Source: Andrena cerasifolii (taxonomy: Eukaryota; Arthropoda; Insecta; Hymenoptera; Andrenidae). From it: a DNA stretch of 64,000 nucleotides. The position numbers were made by a program, and so were the translations under genes. Positions 47,936 to 59,846 of this stretch are shown here, one piece after another (within the stretch, counting starts at the first letter, position 1; every line of letters starts with the position of its first letter). Below the pieces are notes generated by a model. That model saw only the letters and a list, made by a program, of their open reading frames with translations, was not told the origin of the DNA and searched no databases. The stretch lies in the NCBI RefSeq assembly GCF_050908995.1, contig NC_135120.1, positions 15,327,433 to 15,391,432 on the forward strand, in the 5' to 3' direction.

Positions 47936-48863
47936 AGCACAAAATTGTGCGTATGATTCTCTCGTTCGCAAAAGGCTTTAGAAATACAAAATTAATCTCT
48001 TCTTTTTTATTCCATTCCACTATTACGCGTTATTATTAGAACTGTTCGTCTGAATCAGCTGTATACCTTCATTTTCAATGAAGATGTTAAACTTATCGCT
48101 ACTCATTTCCGTCTAATTACACCTACAACCCCAAACGCACCCCACGGAAAGCAGCCGAGCATTTATCACACACATAATCACTGAAAACACATTCCCAAAT
48201 ACAATAGCATAATAAATACACCCCATTAGCTCCCAAGCCCAGCATCCTCGCCACCCGAATTTCCGCACAAAAACATTCCATTCTGTGCCTTCAAATTTAT
48301 TCTTCCACAGTGGATCGTCTGTTTTCGATCGCGCCGCGAATTACGCCCCGCTTCATACAATATTTCTCTACAGAAACGCTGCGTCAAAGTGGTGTCCGCA
48401 CATAACCCCCTTTTTTTTCCCAGAGATACATTCGGTTGTATTTCTGTCATTCCGCGGCATCGGTCCCGTCATTGTCATAAACGGTTCGACGCTTCTGCTG
48501 ACCCAACCGCGGCAGCAGTTAATGTGCCTATCGTGAAAAATTCGTTAATTTCACAGTGACTGCGCCCGAGTGGTTGTACCACGCCGTTGTATACAACCGT
48601 CCCCCTTTGTCCGTACGTGTCGGCGCGCGTGTACGTGCAACGTCGGATCTGTATCGAGCCAGGCAAAACCAGGGCGACACCGCTCCCGCACCAGCTTTTC
48701 GGGTTCCCACCGGGAGGGTTTCTGCCGCCCTTCCGGCGTCACGTATTATTGACGGCTTAAATTCATTAGATTCTCCCGCGGAACCATGAGAGGAGGGTGA
48801 GCTCCGTTTGGGGTGCAGCTGAAGAGAGAGAGAGAGGGTAGCAGGAGGACGCGCGCGAGAACG
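47936..48863. other. Non-coding stretch, no gene seen
   Basis: AT-rich to about 48230, then GC-rich to 48870. Many overlapping short frames occur at 48528-48869 on both strands, with no family signature. Confidence 0.5.
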
Positions 48864-49500
48864 CGACATCGTGATTGTTGAATTAGGAATGGGAAGATGC
48901 GAATTTTCGGGGACATTTTGCGACTGGTCCTTTCGGAACGATTTAATTCATTGTGTATCTTGCCGTTTGCACTCGTTTTTTCGGGGGGTATTTATTCTCT
49001 TTGTTGTTGGAAGAGGAATGTTCTTGGGTGATAGGGGGATGAAGAGGAGGATAAAGAATGTGTGTGAGATTTTTACTTTTCTTCCTTACTTTACTTGTAT
49101 TATTCTCACGTTTAGCGCTAAGTGTTAAGATTACTTTTAATATTTGTTATGTTTGTTTGTTGTTGTCTCTATTTTAGTTTCATGGTTAGGCTTCCCAACA
49201 GGGACTCTTATTGACTATGCTAGCTGTAAATATTTAGGTTCCTTATTTTTCGAGCAATAAAGAGGATTAATAATAAAATAATAATAATAAAAAAAATCGA
49301 TATTGTAATTGGTGAATTGGGGTCTGATCATTTTAAAGCGGTTTAATTCGTTGGGCGCATTCTCGTGTGTATTTGTTTCTTCCAGAGGGTATCACACTTC
49401 TTTATTTTGAAAGAGGAATACTTAGGTATAGAATGAATACATACTAGGGCGCTGTTAGAGGGGAAGGAGACTAGGAAGGATGCATGAGATTTTGACATCA
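48864..49500 (+). repeat. Diverged local duplication (two units of about 200 bp)
   Basis: 48864-49078 and 49297-49500 are collinear. Both show GGTC near the start, then TTTAATTC, an 8-base spacer, a GGGTAT block, then GAAGAGGAAT or GAAAGAGGAAT, a GGT-ATAG block and a TGAGATTTT block. A third start (CATCATGATCGTGGAGTTAC, 49496) resembles the start of unit one (CATCGTGATTGTTGAATTAG). About 220 bases of AT-rich sequence separate units one and two. Origin is unknown; no coding content. Confidence 0.45.
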
Positions 49501-52500
49501 TGATCGTGGAGTTACAAGTTACAAGTAGGAAGCAATAAATCCTTGGGTACATACTATTGATTTCAAAACGATTGACAATTGTACATTCTATTACACCTGA
49601 TTCAATACATCAAAGTGAACATAGAGTTATCTATGTTTAAAATTAGCCTTATGAAGAAGCAGCTGTCCACATCATTTAAGAAGTTCATTACATCTGTTAC
49701 GCTCATTCAGCAACGCCAGAGTCTGTGAAATACGTCTACAAGGTTTATTATTAAAAATTTTCTATAATAAACTCATCAAAACCTTCTTTCTATTCTAATG
49801 ATAAACACGACCATGCTGATGAGCTTTGCAAAGTGAAAGAAGTTATATACTTTCCACGAAGCCCCTGAAGAAATTGCGTGAATCTTTGTACAGACGAGCC
49901 TCGTTCAATTTACCATAAAACGAATGATTTAAGATTCCGTCGGCATTCTGAGAATTATATCTCCATCATCCATTTTGTATCCTCCAATCGCTGGTCTGGC
50001 GCAAACGCATTTTTCTTCCCATACCGTGGACGGGAGCAACGTAAGTTATTTCTCTGGTTCAATGCTAGGAAAGTCTTCGAGGGGTAACGTCGTCGACGAT
50101 GCCCTTCCCACCCCGATTTGTTATATTTACGAGAAATTTCATCGAGGCAAACGACCCTTTCCCCGAATTAATACGTCGTGCTTTTGCTCGAGAAACTTTT
50201 ATTTCAGAAATTGCGCATGTACGGGGAGGATTCAGCACTGAAAATAACGAAGAAAAGTTTATATAAGCACACAAGAATTTTTTACACCTTCTTTATGACG
50301 AGTAACCTCTTAAATAGGCAGAAATTGGGACAGTCACCTTAATTATATTTTATGAAACATTTATATGGTCTATCCCTTTTAAATTTCATACAGTATATCT
50401 TCAGCCAATTTACAATTTCTTCGTCACTATTCTCCTCTCCCTTTGAGACTGCTTCTTTAGAATTTTAGAATTTACCCTTCAAATTTAACACACACGTTAC
50501 ATTATGCTCTATACATTAATCTTAAAAAGGAATCAAAACTTCAAAGACATTTGTTTTAAAAGGATTTCTCCAGAATCCATTATATTTTCCCTCAACATGC
50601 ATTTTTCACCATTAAAATCCCTACGTACTGGTACAATCGTACAGTCTTTCGGCAATCTAGTCTGCAAATAGTCATTTCACGTTCTCTCCACCAAATTCAA
50701 CTAATCTGTCCCAATGATATCGTGCTTCGAACACTGTAATACCTATACCTTATTCGATTATTCGGTAGAAACGTCGAATTTAAATATTGCAGGTAGCTGG
50801 AGCAGTTTAAAGGGCTTTAAACACTCAGGTGGATAGCTGTCCTCCCACCACCACGCCATCATCTTTATCGTCTGGTCGGAGTGATTAACTTCCCTTTCAT
50901 TAACGCAGTATTCGTGACCTTCGCATCCAACGCGGTCTCTTCCTCGTCTCGTGGAGCGTTCTCGCGCATTCCTGTCGCATTTTAAACCTACCCACCCCCT
51001 CCCCCCGTTATATCTCACCTTGCCCTTTCTATGAAAGTCTGTCGAGCCTCGAGTTAATAATGTCCCCGCAATTAATAATCCTGAAATTAATACCGAGGCA
51101 CTGGAATAAAGATGGATGGAGGGACGTCGTCGTTCCATCTCTGTTTCCCGCGTTCTCTCGTCCTTCCCCGCAGCCGCGACGGTATTCAAGATTAAACCTT
51201 TATCGCCGGCTTCCTCCTTTCCCCCGATCGTGTCCTCCGCGCGATCTTCAGCCCGCATCTTTTAGCAGAGGCGCTTTGATTCGCACTCCTCTGTAATTTA
51301 ATCGGATTTCTGGCGGTCGCCTCCGAAATTTTGCCGTGGAAGTTCCTTAATTCTATGGCGCCGAATTTCTTTTTTTGTTGCACTGGGATCTTTTGGTGAT
51401 CGTATTTCCTTCTTATCGTTGCTGGAAATCTGTGCAAATATAACGAAACCGTGAGGAAATTCCATTTTTCACTCATTAGAGTTGAATTGCATAAAATAAG
51501 CTTTTAGAATTATTGTTTCCCGGTGGCTATTATTTCTGGAACGTTTACTATGCTCATATTATTTTTCAAGTTAGTTGACTGAAGCTACTATCTCTAGGAA
51601 GTTGAAAGCATTTTAAAATATTAAGGGTTTCGTCGTCTCTACAGATGCACTGTGTACTGCTGTAATTTGTCAATAAATATTTCAGATAAAAGTAGGAAGA
51701 TTTCAACGGAGACTTTTATGTAGTAACGACTCTTGAATCACAAGCAATAAGAAGTATCTCTACGGGTACATCATAGTTCACCCACAAACGTAATAGGATA
51801 CTCCTGAAAGATCAGTTCAAAAATTCCTCTCGTCGTAGAATCTACAGAAATCGAATGTGATTACCTCAAGGCGGAGGCTAAATTCAATCAATAAAATGTT
51901 TCAAGAAGATCGTGCTACTATACATAATTAAAAATAGATGATAGGTATATTTGACAAATAACTTGGGAGTGGATTGAATCCAAGTACCCAGATTGAATAA
52001 CATTTTTTCGAGCATCAAACACCGAACAATTCAGTACCTGTATTTGAAAGTAACTGACAAAATAACAGTGTAGGTACAACCTAAACGTACGCAGGCCACT
52101 GATTTCCTCCTTCCTCTGCATTGTAATACAAAAAAACTACGCAGTTTCGTTAAAAAAAAATAAGGGTAAGCTGGAAATACCTACACAGTCTCGTTCCCAA
52201 AACCACCCCTTGGTTATTTTAAATAATTCTTTATATCGGTAGTAATTCCAACGATTCTCGCGTGTACCAATTAAAATAGAACAGCCTCGACGAATGTTCC
52301 CTGTGACCTAGGAAAATGCTACAAACTCTTTATGAAGCCCCGACAAATTGACAGCAGAACCGCGCAAAATCACTGCAACGTACTTTGGAAGGGACTCGAA
52401 AACTGTAACGACCCACGTTCGAACGTCCGTTTCCAATCGGGGAACGTAATCCCTGGCGTTATGCTTCGCTAATACACACACACAGACACGTGCACACATG

Positions 52501-53105
52501 CCCGCAGCCACACACACGAGGGTGCAGAGTCACGGGGAATTCGTTGGACTTCCTTTCATCCATCGATTCATTTATCCATCTCGATTGAAAGGCCACGACG
52601 AATCGATGACCTATCCTACTTTTAAATCAATTGCTGGCTACGTGGGAACGCGCGTCCGATGAAAAGCCATCCGTACCATAGACCCGGCCCGATGAAATCA
52701 AACCTTGAGCTCGCCAAATTCGTTTCCAGAGAGCACTCGTCGGGTTGTTCATCGGCCAGAGAGGTTGGAGGAGGACACGAAAGATCTGCGGGGGTCTGAA
52801 CCATCGCGCGGGGGAATCAATTAATTCTTTTCCATCGGTGATTCCGCTGAGTCGAAATATTTTATACCACAAAAGCTTGCAGCCCCGCGTAACGGTGTCG
52901 GTCCGATAACCCCGGGCAAAATGCTCGACGCGTCCCCCTTTTTTTCTGGAGATGTAGGACGTTCGATGTTCGCCACTGTGAGCTTTCATTCAGATAATGT
53001 GGCGACAGTGGCTAAATTGCCAGGACTTGTACGAAGAGGTTGTGGACTTAACGATAAGTGTGTTTAGAATTCGATTAGCAATGGTCTTGAAGCTCTGAAC
53101 TGCGA
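49501..53105. other. Non-coding stretch, no gene seen
   Basis: AT-rich at 49540-49940, 50280-50750 and 51480-52280; GC-richer islands at 49960-50240, 50760-51460 and 52300-53000. The longest frame (166 codons, minus, 51258-50758) is Arg/Glu-rich, without domain similarity. An imperfect CA-rich patch lies at 52471-52520. Confidence 0.5.
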
Positions 53106-53175
53106 GAGAAGAACAACTGAGGAAACTCGTCCAAGGATTTGAGAAGAACAACTGAGGAAACTCTTCCAAGGATTT
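53106..53175 (+). repeat. Tandem duplication, 2 x 35 bp
   Basis: 53106-53140 and 53141-53175 are identical except for one base (ACTCGTCC versus ACTCTTCC); each contains GAACAACTGAGGAAACTC. The exact head-to-tail join and near identity indicate a recent slippage-type duplication. Confidence 0.9.
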
Positions 53176-55277
53176 TTTAAAGACGAAAGAATTTCTGATT
53201 TATTGTGAAATATTGTATTATTTTGCAAAGCAATAAATTTGTAAGCATCGAACATGAAGATTTGTGAATTATCTACAGTTCAGTATAACTACAATGGTAG
53301 ATAATTTTGACGAATACTTTTTAAAAAAAAAACTGGCAGAATCAATAAAGTGGTGCGATTATATTAAAAGAGGTTCATTAAAATCAGAATAATTCAACGT
53401 TAAATTCGTTTTAAACAGCAAACTCTATGAAATTGGAGCATACTGGAGAACATTTCAGAGAATTATTATAATTCCATGATAATTTACTTTTAAATATGAA
53501 ATTGAGTAACACTCTGCTGGAAGTGAACTCCAGTGCACAGTGACCTACAAACCTTTGCTATTTCAATAAAATTCGAACGCCCCTACTAAATTTACTTGAA
53601 CTTTCTCCTTTACGTAATTACCATAATATCACGATCATACCCTCCAAGTGTGTTTTTCCAAAACACTAACAACACATCTCCTATACTAACATGCATTTTT
53701 TAATTTCATTTGACTTAACAGGCCATTCGTCTAATACAATACACTTTACAATATTTTACAATATTACTTTAGGGAAACGACCGGTACCAATTGAAATCTT
53801 CGTAAGGCCAATCACATGCTGTACAATTCGTGAAAGTACAAAGTAAATGGGTAAATATAAATAAATGGAATAAATAAATAAATGTGTTTTTACGTGTTCC
53901 TCAAAATCTATTCAGCCCAATTCGATATCGGTACTTGGTTTTAGTCTAACAATACGAATACCTAAAAACCAATTTCTAAATTTTACCCTAATCAAACCTT
54001 GGAGGGGGTCAAATCTGGATCTGGTAACAGATCGTTTTGTAACATGTCTTAATTTTTGAATAGTAGGTGTGAACAAACATATACATATATAAATGTTCGT
54101 TCTACAAAGATTACTTTACAGAAATTACATGAAAAATTACTTTAAAAAACAGATATAAAAGTAATTCCTTTCAATCATTCTACCGTAGCGAAGCACTGGT
54201 AGGTATTCTGCTAGTACTGATATAAAGAGGACACCTAATCCTTCTACCTTCTGTTCTCGCGTTCTATAATCCATTAGCAGCTAATAATCTTTACATAATG
54301 CTGTCATCATCTATGGTTTCTAACAATGCCAATATTTATTTGATATTTCGACCCCGTACAGTGAATGTTCCCTTGCAAGGTTCAGGCAATTCATCATAAT
54401 TTCTCCCGAAAAGTCCCAGTTACAGTTCACGCCAACATTTTCTTAACCAATATCGCGCGAGTGGCGGAAGAAACGAACGAGGCCGAGCGTCACACAGATT
54501 CCACGTACGTTGGCAACAACTTGCCTCCCCAGCATGAATAGTCAAGCAAGCAGGCATCCACGCGGATTGTAAAGGGGCGAGCCGGTCGCAATTATACAGA
54601 ATGCAGCTGGCATTCGTGGCAAGAGCTAATTCGGAGACGCGCGAACACCGAACACCGTCAAAGGGTAAATACGTTTCTTTAACGCGCTGCGAATCGCGGA
54701 CGGATACGGAATCCGGGCATATTCAGCTTGCGCCGCGTGCTCCAATATTTTAACCCAGAATTTTCTTTGATAATGCAGCGGAGCCACCCATATTCTGCGA
54801 GGAACGCATTCCCTGAAATTAACGTCACCGCGATACCCGCGCGCACGGCACAGAGGCATGCAGGGGAAAATCGAGTTACGTATTGTCACATACTCATTTC
54901 GGAACGCGAAGGCATTAAACCGCGGGCAGTCGTTCGTTTTTGATGAAGGCGAGCGAGAACGTCGTCAGATATGTTTGAAATTTCGTTCCACTTTGTGACT
55001 GTATGTGGTTTCGCTTTATCTCTTGAACTTCTTTCAGTTTGCGAAGACAAATGTGAGGTGGGCTGATGCGAATGGAGGCAAGTCAGAGGTAATAATACGT
55101 GTTACATACATGCATAGACTGTGATAAGCGTGACATGGTTTTTTTGTCAGAAAATATTCTGGTTTTTCCGAAAGTAGAAGACAAGTCGATGGAAATTTGA
55201 AAATTTTGCATGTAACAGGACGTCGCCAAATTTGTTATTGCCTTGGAAATTGAAGCTCAATTTATTAAATGTATATA
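53176..55277. other. Non-coding stretch, no gene seen
   Basis: 53176-54440 is strongly AT-rich. 54450-54960 is a GC-richer island with short frames on both strands, none recognisable. No long inverted repeat was noticed. Confidence 0.5.
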
Positions 55278-55298
55278 CAGTACCGGACAAAAGTATTG
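55278..55298 (+). repeat. Solo Tc1/mariner-like terminus
   Basis: TA at 55276-55277 is followed by CAGTACCGGACAAAAGTATT, which matches the ends of the MITE at 29750-30076. Similarity stops after about 21 bases and no inverted partner was found, so it is a remnant. Confidence 0.5.
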
Positions 55299-57030
55299 TT
55301 TTAACAGTGAAACAAGGAGGACTGTGTCCAAGAATATTTCTCGATCACGCAGTCAGCGTATGTGATGGTGAAACACATTTCGTTTTCATTAAAGTGTATT
55401 AATCCGTAATCGGAAGTCCAGGAACCAGTGAGTGAACAGATTCAACAAATCATTGTCACTTTGTGTCCTGACGTACATTACATTCTCCCAGGACAAAGGT
55501 AAACATCCATATCAATTACACATCCAAATGTATGAGTACTTTCGAATTCCTCTCACTCGATATGACCCTCCCATCGAAATTATGCACATTAACCCTATTG
55601 ATAGAGGCATCCCTCTCATTAAAATGATAAAAACAATCTCACGTTCTATTTCCATTAACGATAGCAAGCACCGGACACTCTTCTATCAGAAATCACTATA
55701 TACTCACAACGTCCATACCAAAAATTCAGCTGAAATGCTCTCCTCCTTAGACAAAATCACATGACATAAAACATTATTCTTCGCCATCTTTGGAACTACC
55801 AAGGACAGGTTCACAATCCGAAAATTCTGATTTTAATGAAACTTCGTGCGTATGTAGAGCATATTGGAGTATGCAAGTAGCAATTTTTTTAGATTCACTC
55901 TGAAGGGAGGAAATTAGCCCTTAAAATTACCGCGTTTTTTTTAAATATAACTTTCTAACGGTGCGAGATAGAACAAACCTTTAAATATAAAAAGTGTTCA
56001 GTTTTTTATGCTCTATCCAACTACCAAAAACATTAAAGTTATATTAAAAGTACATAAGACCATCTTTTCCGGACATTAAGGGAGAGATGTTGAAATGTTG
56101 AACCAAAGCAACCCTTCCCTCTCCGACCAGATCCTACCTCACGCGCGCCACGTATAATCAAAAGTGGCGCTCAAGGAAATTAGAAAATCAGTAAAGCCGG
56201 AGAGCACTCCAGCGGTGCGTAAGCGACGCCATCGCGGTGGACATCTTGCAGCCCTTGTTTCCCTGCTGAACCATTTCCCTCCTTGTCGACGCCTACCCTC
56301 CATACCTTTTCCATTTCTCCGCCCCTCCCACCCTCTGCGAATGGAAAGTGTTCGTTGGCCGCGAGTGCAATTAACTGCAGCACGGATCCCAAGCTCGGAA
56401 GCTCTCGCTCGTAATTCGTACGGTATTTCGTGCGGTTAGACGAAACTTGGTAAGTTCGGCTCGTGACACCTGCCGCGCGTAATCAACCTGCCGAGTTAAC
56501 TGGGCTCCTCGTTCCCTTGGCCGTGGCCTCCCCCTTGAACGCGCGTTCCTCGCGCAACTGCGCCGCCAGCCGACGCGTATTGTCTGAATCTCGGGGTTAT
56601 CCGGACGTCGCGCGGATTCATGCTCGATCGGCCAATGGGAACGGCGACGTGTGCAGTCGTCGGCTGCTTCTGGGACTCCGTGGCCCCGTTACATGCGAGC
56701 TCGCGAGACGCTTTTCGTTGATAGCCCGTTCCTCGTTATCGAGATACCGCGAGCGTCTGCTGCGCGACACTTCTCGAGCCAGGCTTACGAACCGTTTCTG
56801 TGGGAATGCTGATGCATTTGTGCATTGCGCAGATGATGGTGCCTGACGTGAGACTCGGTTGAGTGGGATTTAGAGTGATACTCTCGAGAGCACGTGACGA
56901 GAGATGCGCTCTAGGGCTGTTGTTACAGGGGAAGATGGATTTATTTAGACCGATTCTTATGCATAGGAAGATGTTGAATGTTGGTAGATAGGGGACCCGT
57001 TGGATTGTGTATTAATTTTAAAGGAATTCT
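55299..57030. other. Non-coding stretch, no gene supported
   Basis: A 110-codon frame at 55432-55764 lacks any recognisable domain. 55780-56080 is AT-rich repeat-like sequence. 56100-56880 is a GC-rich island with a 127-codon plus-strand frame (56463-56846) that is Arg/Ser/Ala-rich; it may be chance, and I found no family similarity. Confidence 0.45.
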
Positions 57031-57238
57031 TAAGCGGTTACACCTAGTCAGGAGGCCGATAGGAGGCGAATGTTTGTGAATTTTTTTTGAAAAAGTGGAA
57101 GCATACAATTTTACAGAACTTTTTGCACTTAAAAGAGAAACAATTAAAGAACATTTGGTAATATTTTTCTACAAAAAGTTACCAAATGTTCTTTAAATGT
57201 TGCTCTCTTAATTGCAAAAAGTTCTGTGAAATTGTAGA
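57031..57238 (+). mobile_element. TTAA(G/C)GG dispersed element, copy 2, with internal foldback
   Basis: TTAA at 57031-57034 is followed by GCGGTTACACCTAGTCAGG and is collinear with copy 1 at 39060. From 57105 to 57236 the sequence is a nearly perfect palindrome: the left arm 57105-57170 pairs with the right arm 57173-57236, sharing AGAACTTTTTGCA and AAAGAACATTTGGTAA, with only a few mismatches and almost no loop. The right arm stops short of the outer end, so the element is a foldback with its distal right arm deleted. It shows that the family is palindromic. Confidence 0.7.
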
Positions 57239-58775
57239 AAGCGCGAGCAAAGTAGTATAAGCGCGCAAGGGAAGTAGGAGCGTATATGGTCAGACGCGCT
57301 CTGCGAACCAACTAAAACATTTCTTTGTAACTGTTCGCAGCTTCATCATTTTAAAAATTATTTCGGGTGGAAGTTGCTCACGTGGATAAGGGCTTTAGAA
57401 ACATACAAAAAAATTACAGCCGAGTCAATAAACTTTCTTAAGTTACATCCATGTTTATCACTTTAGGAGAACCACAAGGTCTTATAGCAGATCTAAAGAT
57501 CTTAAAGATCTCGGCGATCTTTTTGAAACAAGTGGATATTACGTACAGATAAAAGGAAATGTATTTATATACGTACATAAACATATATACATTACATCAT
57601 TCTACTTTCCAAGCACAGCCACTGTGGGCTTTTACTAAATACTCGCCCAATTCAAATAAGAAGAAATCACAGAACTGTTGCAACAATTTTCAAGTGCAGA
57701 GATTTTCCGCGAATCGGCCAAATAAATAATTAATGAGATACCATGTACAGACTATTAGTAAAACTAAAATTGTGCATTAAACTCTATTCTCGGCCACTTA
57801 AACGAAATTAGTCGTACTAAAATTTCGAAAGTATATCAGAAAAATCCTTTCCTGCAATTACAAAATCAATTATTACTCCGTAATACACTTTCTGTCGACG
57901 GAGTCTCTTACATTGAATGGTGAAATCAAACTGGCTCTTGAAATTCAAAATCTATACAAGGCTGAATCGTTCATCGAATGGTCTACGCGAATACCCGTAC
58001 TGATTGGAACGACCGAGGACGTATTTTATTTTGCTGGGATATCTTGATTTTGATTACCCAGCGGTTATTTCTTTTATTGGGTCGCGGCAGAAGTGGAGAG
58101 ATAGAGGGCGGATCGGCCCGCGCAATAAAACCAGGATCGCTGATCGAATCGTAAAATACATAAATTTCGACGCAGGAATCTATATAGGAAAGATTCAAAG
58201 ATTTAGAGATGCTAAGATTATGATAGAGTCACGCAAGAAACTTCCTCCAATCGCTCCCTATAATCTTCCCGTACAATTTCGCACAAAACCTACCCGATTC
58301 CCCATAAAATTCTGCAAAATAAATATATTACTAATTTGTAAAAATCAATTACCAAAAATTCAGACTCACAGAGACTAATATAATTCAATGCCACATTCCC
58401 AGAAGCAAAGTCAATCCTTCCAAGACTCGGCAGCCGCTTGAGCGTGCAACGCATCCGCAGAGAATACGAGAGCAGACATGTAACAAGAGCAAGAGCAACA
58501 AGTGCTCAACGGGTAATTACCCTCAAGTTCGCTACAGAGACCGTTACACGGCCAACAAATTCGCGTGCCGCGGAAACAGCGATATAAATCGTCAAACTTC
58601 ACCAGGGGCTTCTGTCGAACGGATTCATGAAACGCCTCTTTTCAGAGTATCCTCCACGCGTAAGTACGAAGGGAACGCTCAAAGACGCGTCCTCCGCGGG
58701 AAGTAAATTCAATTTGTATCATTAAACGAATCGGGACGCGTGGCGCCCTGAAGGGAACGATGAATCGGCGCGAGC
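57239..58775. other. Non-coding stretch, no gene seen
   Basis: AT-rich to about 58000, then mixed, becoming GC-rich after 58400. A 124-codon frame at 58004-58378 has no recognisable domain. Confidence 0.5.
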
Positions 58776-58938
58776 TTATCCCTCGGTGTCTTCGGGCCTC
58801 TCTTTCCAGGCCCGCAACAGAGACACCAGGGATCCTCTGAAATCGTCGATACACGCGACATCCGCGATACAGGACCGACAAGATCGAAGGGGGCGCCTGG
58901 GTCTTTGTCGCTGGTGAACGCAGAAGAGCCTCCCTGTC
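58776..58938 (-). CDS. Possible downstream exon of the protease-like gene
   Basis: On the minus strand a long pyrimidine tract (about 59045-58945) leads to TTCCTCAGCAG, a strong splice acceptor, with the exon starting at 58938. Two frames are open. In one, ending at TAA 58776, the residues CIDDFRGSLV (from 58853) align loosely with the C-x-G-D-S-G-G-P-L-V active-site block of S1 proteases, with the Ser position changed. If that alignment is right, the protein would be a non-catalytic homologue. The donor of the upstream exon is unclear, so the phase cannot be checked, and another frame (open to 58709) is equally possible. Confidence 0.25.
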
Positions 58939-59194
58939 CTGCTGAGGAACAGCGTGGCGAGGGGTGAAGGGGTGGCCGAGGAAGGAAGACAGGAGGAGAC
59001 AAGAGTCGGGAAAGATGGGAAGGATAGGAAAGACGGGAAAAAGGAGGCCCTTCGTAACACCCTGGCGGCCACCCTCCCGTCGGCGGATGCACCTCCGCGA
59101 GTAGCAGGAAAAGCAGCAGCAGCAACCTCCCTCCAGAGCGTGGAACGTGGCGCATGCCCATCCGGGAATCGAACCCGCGGAGGCACAACGTCAC

Positions 59195-59769
59195 CGGCGA
59201 ACCAGCCGTCGGGATCGTCAGTGCGTTTGGCGAACAGTTCGCGAACGGACGTGTCCCTCGTGGCCTCTTGGAGAACGCTAGCCCCGTCCCCAGTTATAAA
59301 CACGAGACGGAACGAGGCGTCTGGAGCGAGCTGGCGGGATTCACGGGGCGTGATCCACGCGGCCAGGTGGTAGGCGGCTGTTAGGAGGCGCGTGATGATA
59401 AAAGCTGCACACGTCGCAGCGGTTCCTTCATGGTCGACGAATACGCCGGTGAAGTACGAGGAGCTAGCGTGCCCTCGCCGTAGAACGCTTTCCCCGTAGA
59501 TCGTCGACGGCTGGCCGCGATCTAGCACGTCCTCGGCGATCGTTGGAGTGTCCAGGGGACGGTCCATGCATGCGTTGACCTTCTCGGAGGAGCGTGCACC
59601 GAGACACCAAGGTCGCCCGCGATCAATGAGCGCGGCGTCTGACGCCACGTGACGGGACTCGTGGCGTGCCAGCGGGCTCGTTCTGGCGGCCTGGCCCGCG
59701 AAAACTGACCAAGCACAGAGGAAAAGAATCGGCAGGAAGCATCCTCGAAGCCTGTTCCACTCTAGCTTT
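59195..59769 (-). CDS. Candidate exon: secreted S1 serine-protease-like protein
   Basis: A minus-strand frame is stop-free from 59846 to 58776, and its upper part has strongly GC-biased third codon positions, unlike most frames here. Around 59738-59690 it encodes a hydrophobic core, FLPILFLCAWSVFAG, then QAART, a good secretory signal. Further on come RPWCLG, NACMDRP, IYGES (resembling an IVGG start), TCAAFIITRLLTAAYHL (resembling the C-G-G-x-L-I-x-x-x-x-V-L-T-A-A-H-C block) and an RLVFITGD segment. The catalytic His position (codon 59372-59370) is Tyr, so a protease homologue without catalysis is suggested. There is no in-frame ATG before the signal; the start must be spliced from upstream, and both borders are approximate. 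Coding nature is fairly likely; the family call is tentative. Confidence 0.45.
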
Positions 59770-59846
59770 AACCACTCGTCGCTGTTGGGAGCCTTGCTCC
59801 ACTGGCTTCCCCCGAAATCGTGCTCATCAGAATCTCGATCGCTCCG

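Noticed and set aside
56463..56846. 127-codon GC-rich plus-strand frame
   Set aside because: Composition is Arg/Ser/Ala-heavy without motif order, and no family similarity; most likely chance in CpG-rich DNA.
59030..59170. Minus-strand MGMRHVPRSGGR followed by a Leu-rich run looks like a second signal peptide
   Set aside because: The Leu run is a translated CTG/CTT-rich pyrimidine tract leading into what reads as intron; the downstream frame has no coding character.
59155..59185. Minus-strand GCGGGTTCGATTCCCGG resembles a tRNA T-arm with box B
   Set aside because: No complementary acceptor stem, no box A at the right distance and no anticodon arm upstream; it lies just at the end of the candidate protease-like exon.
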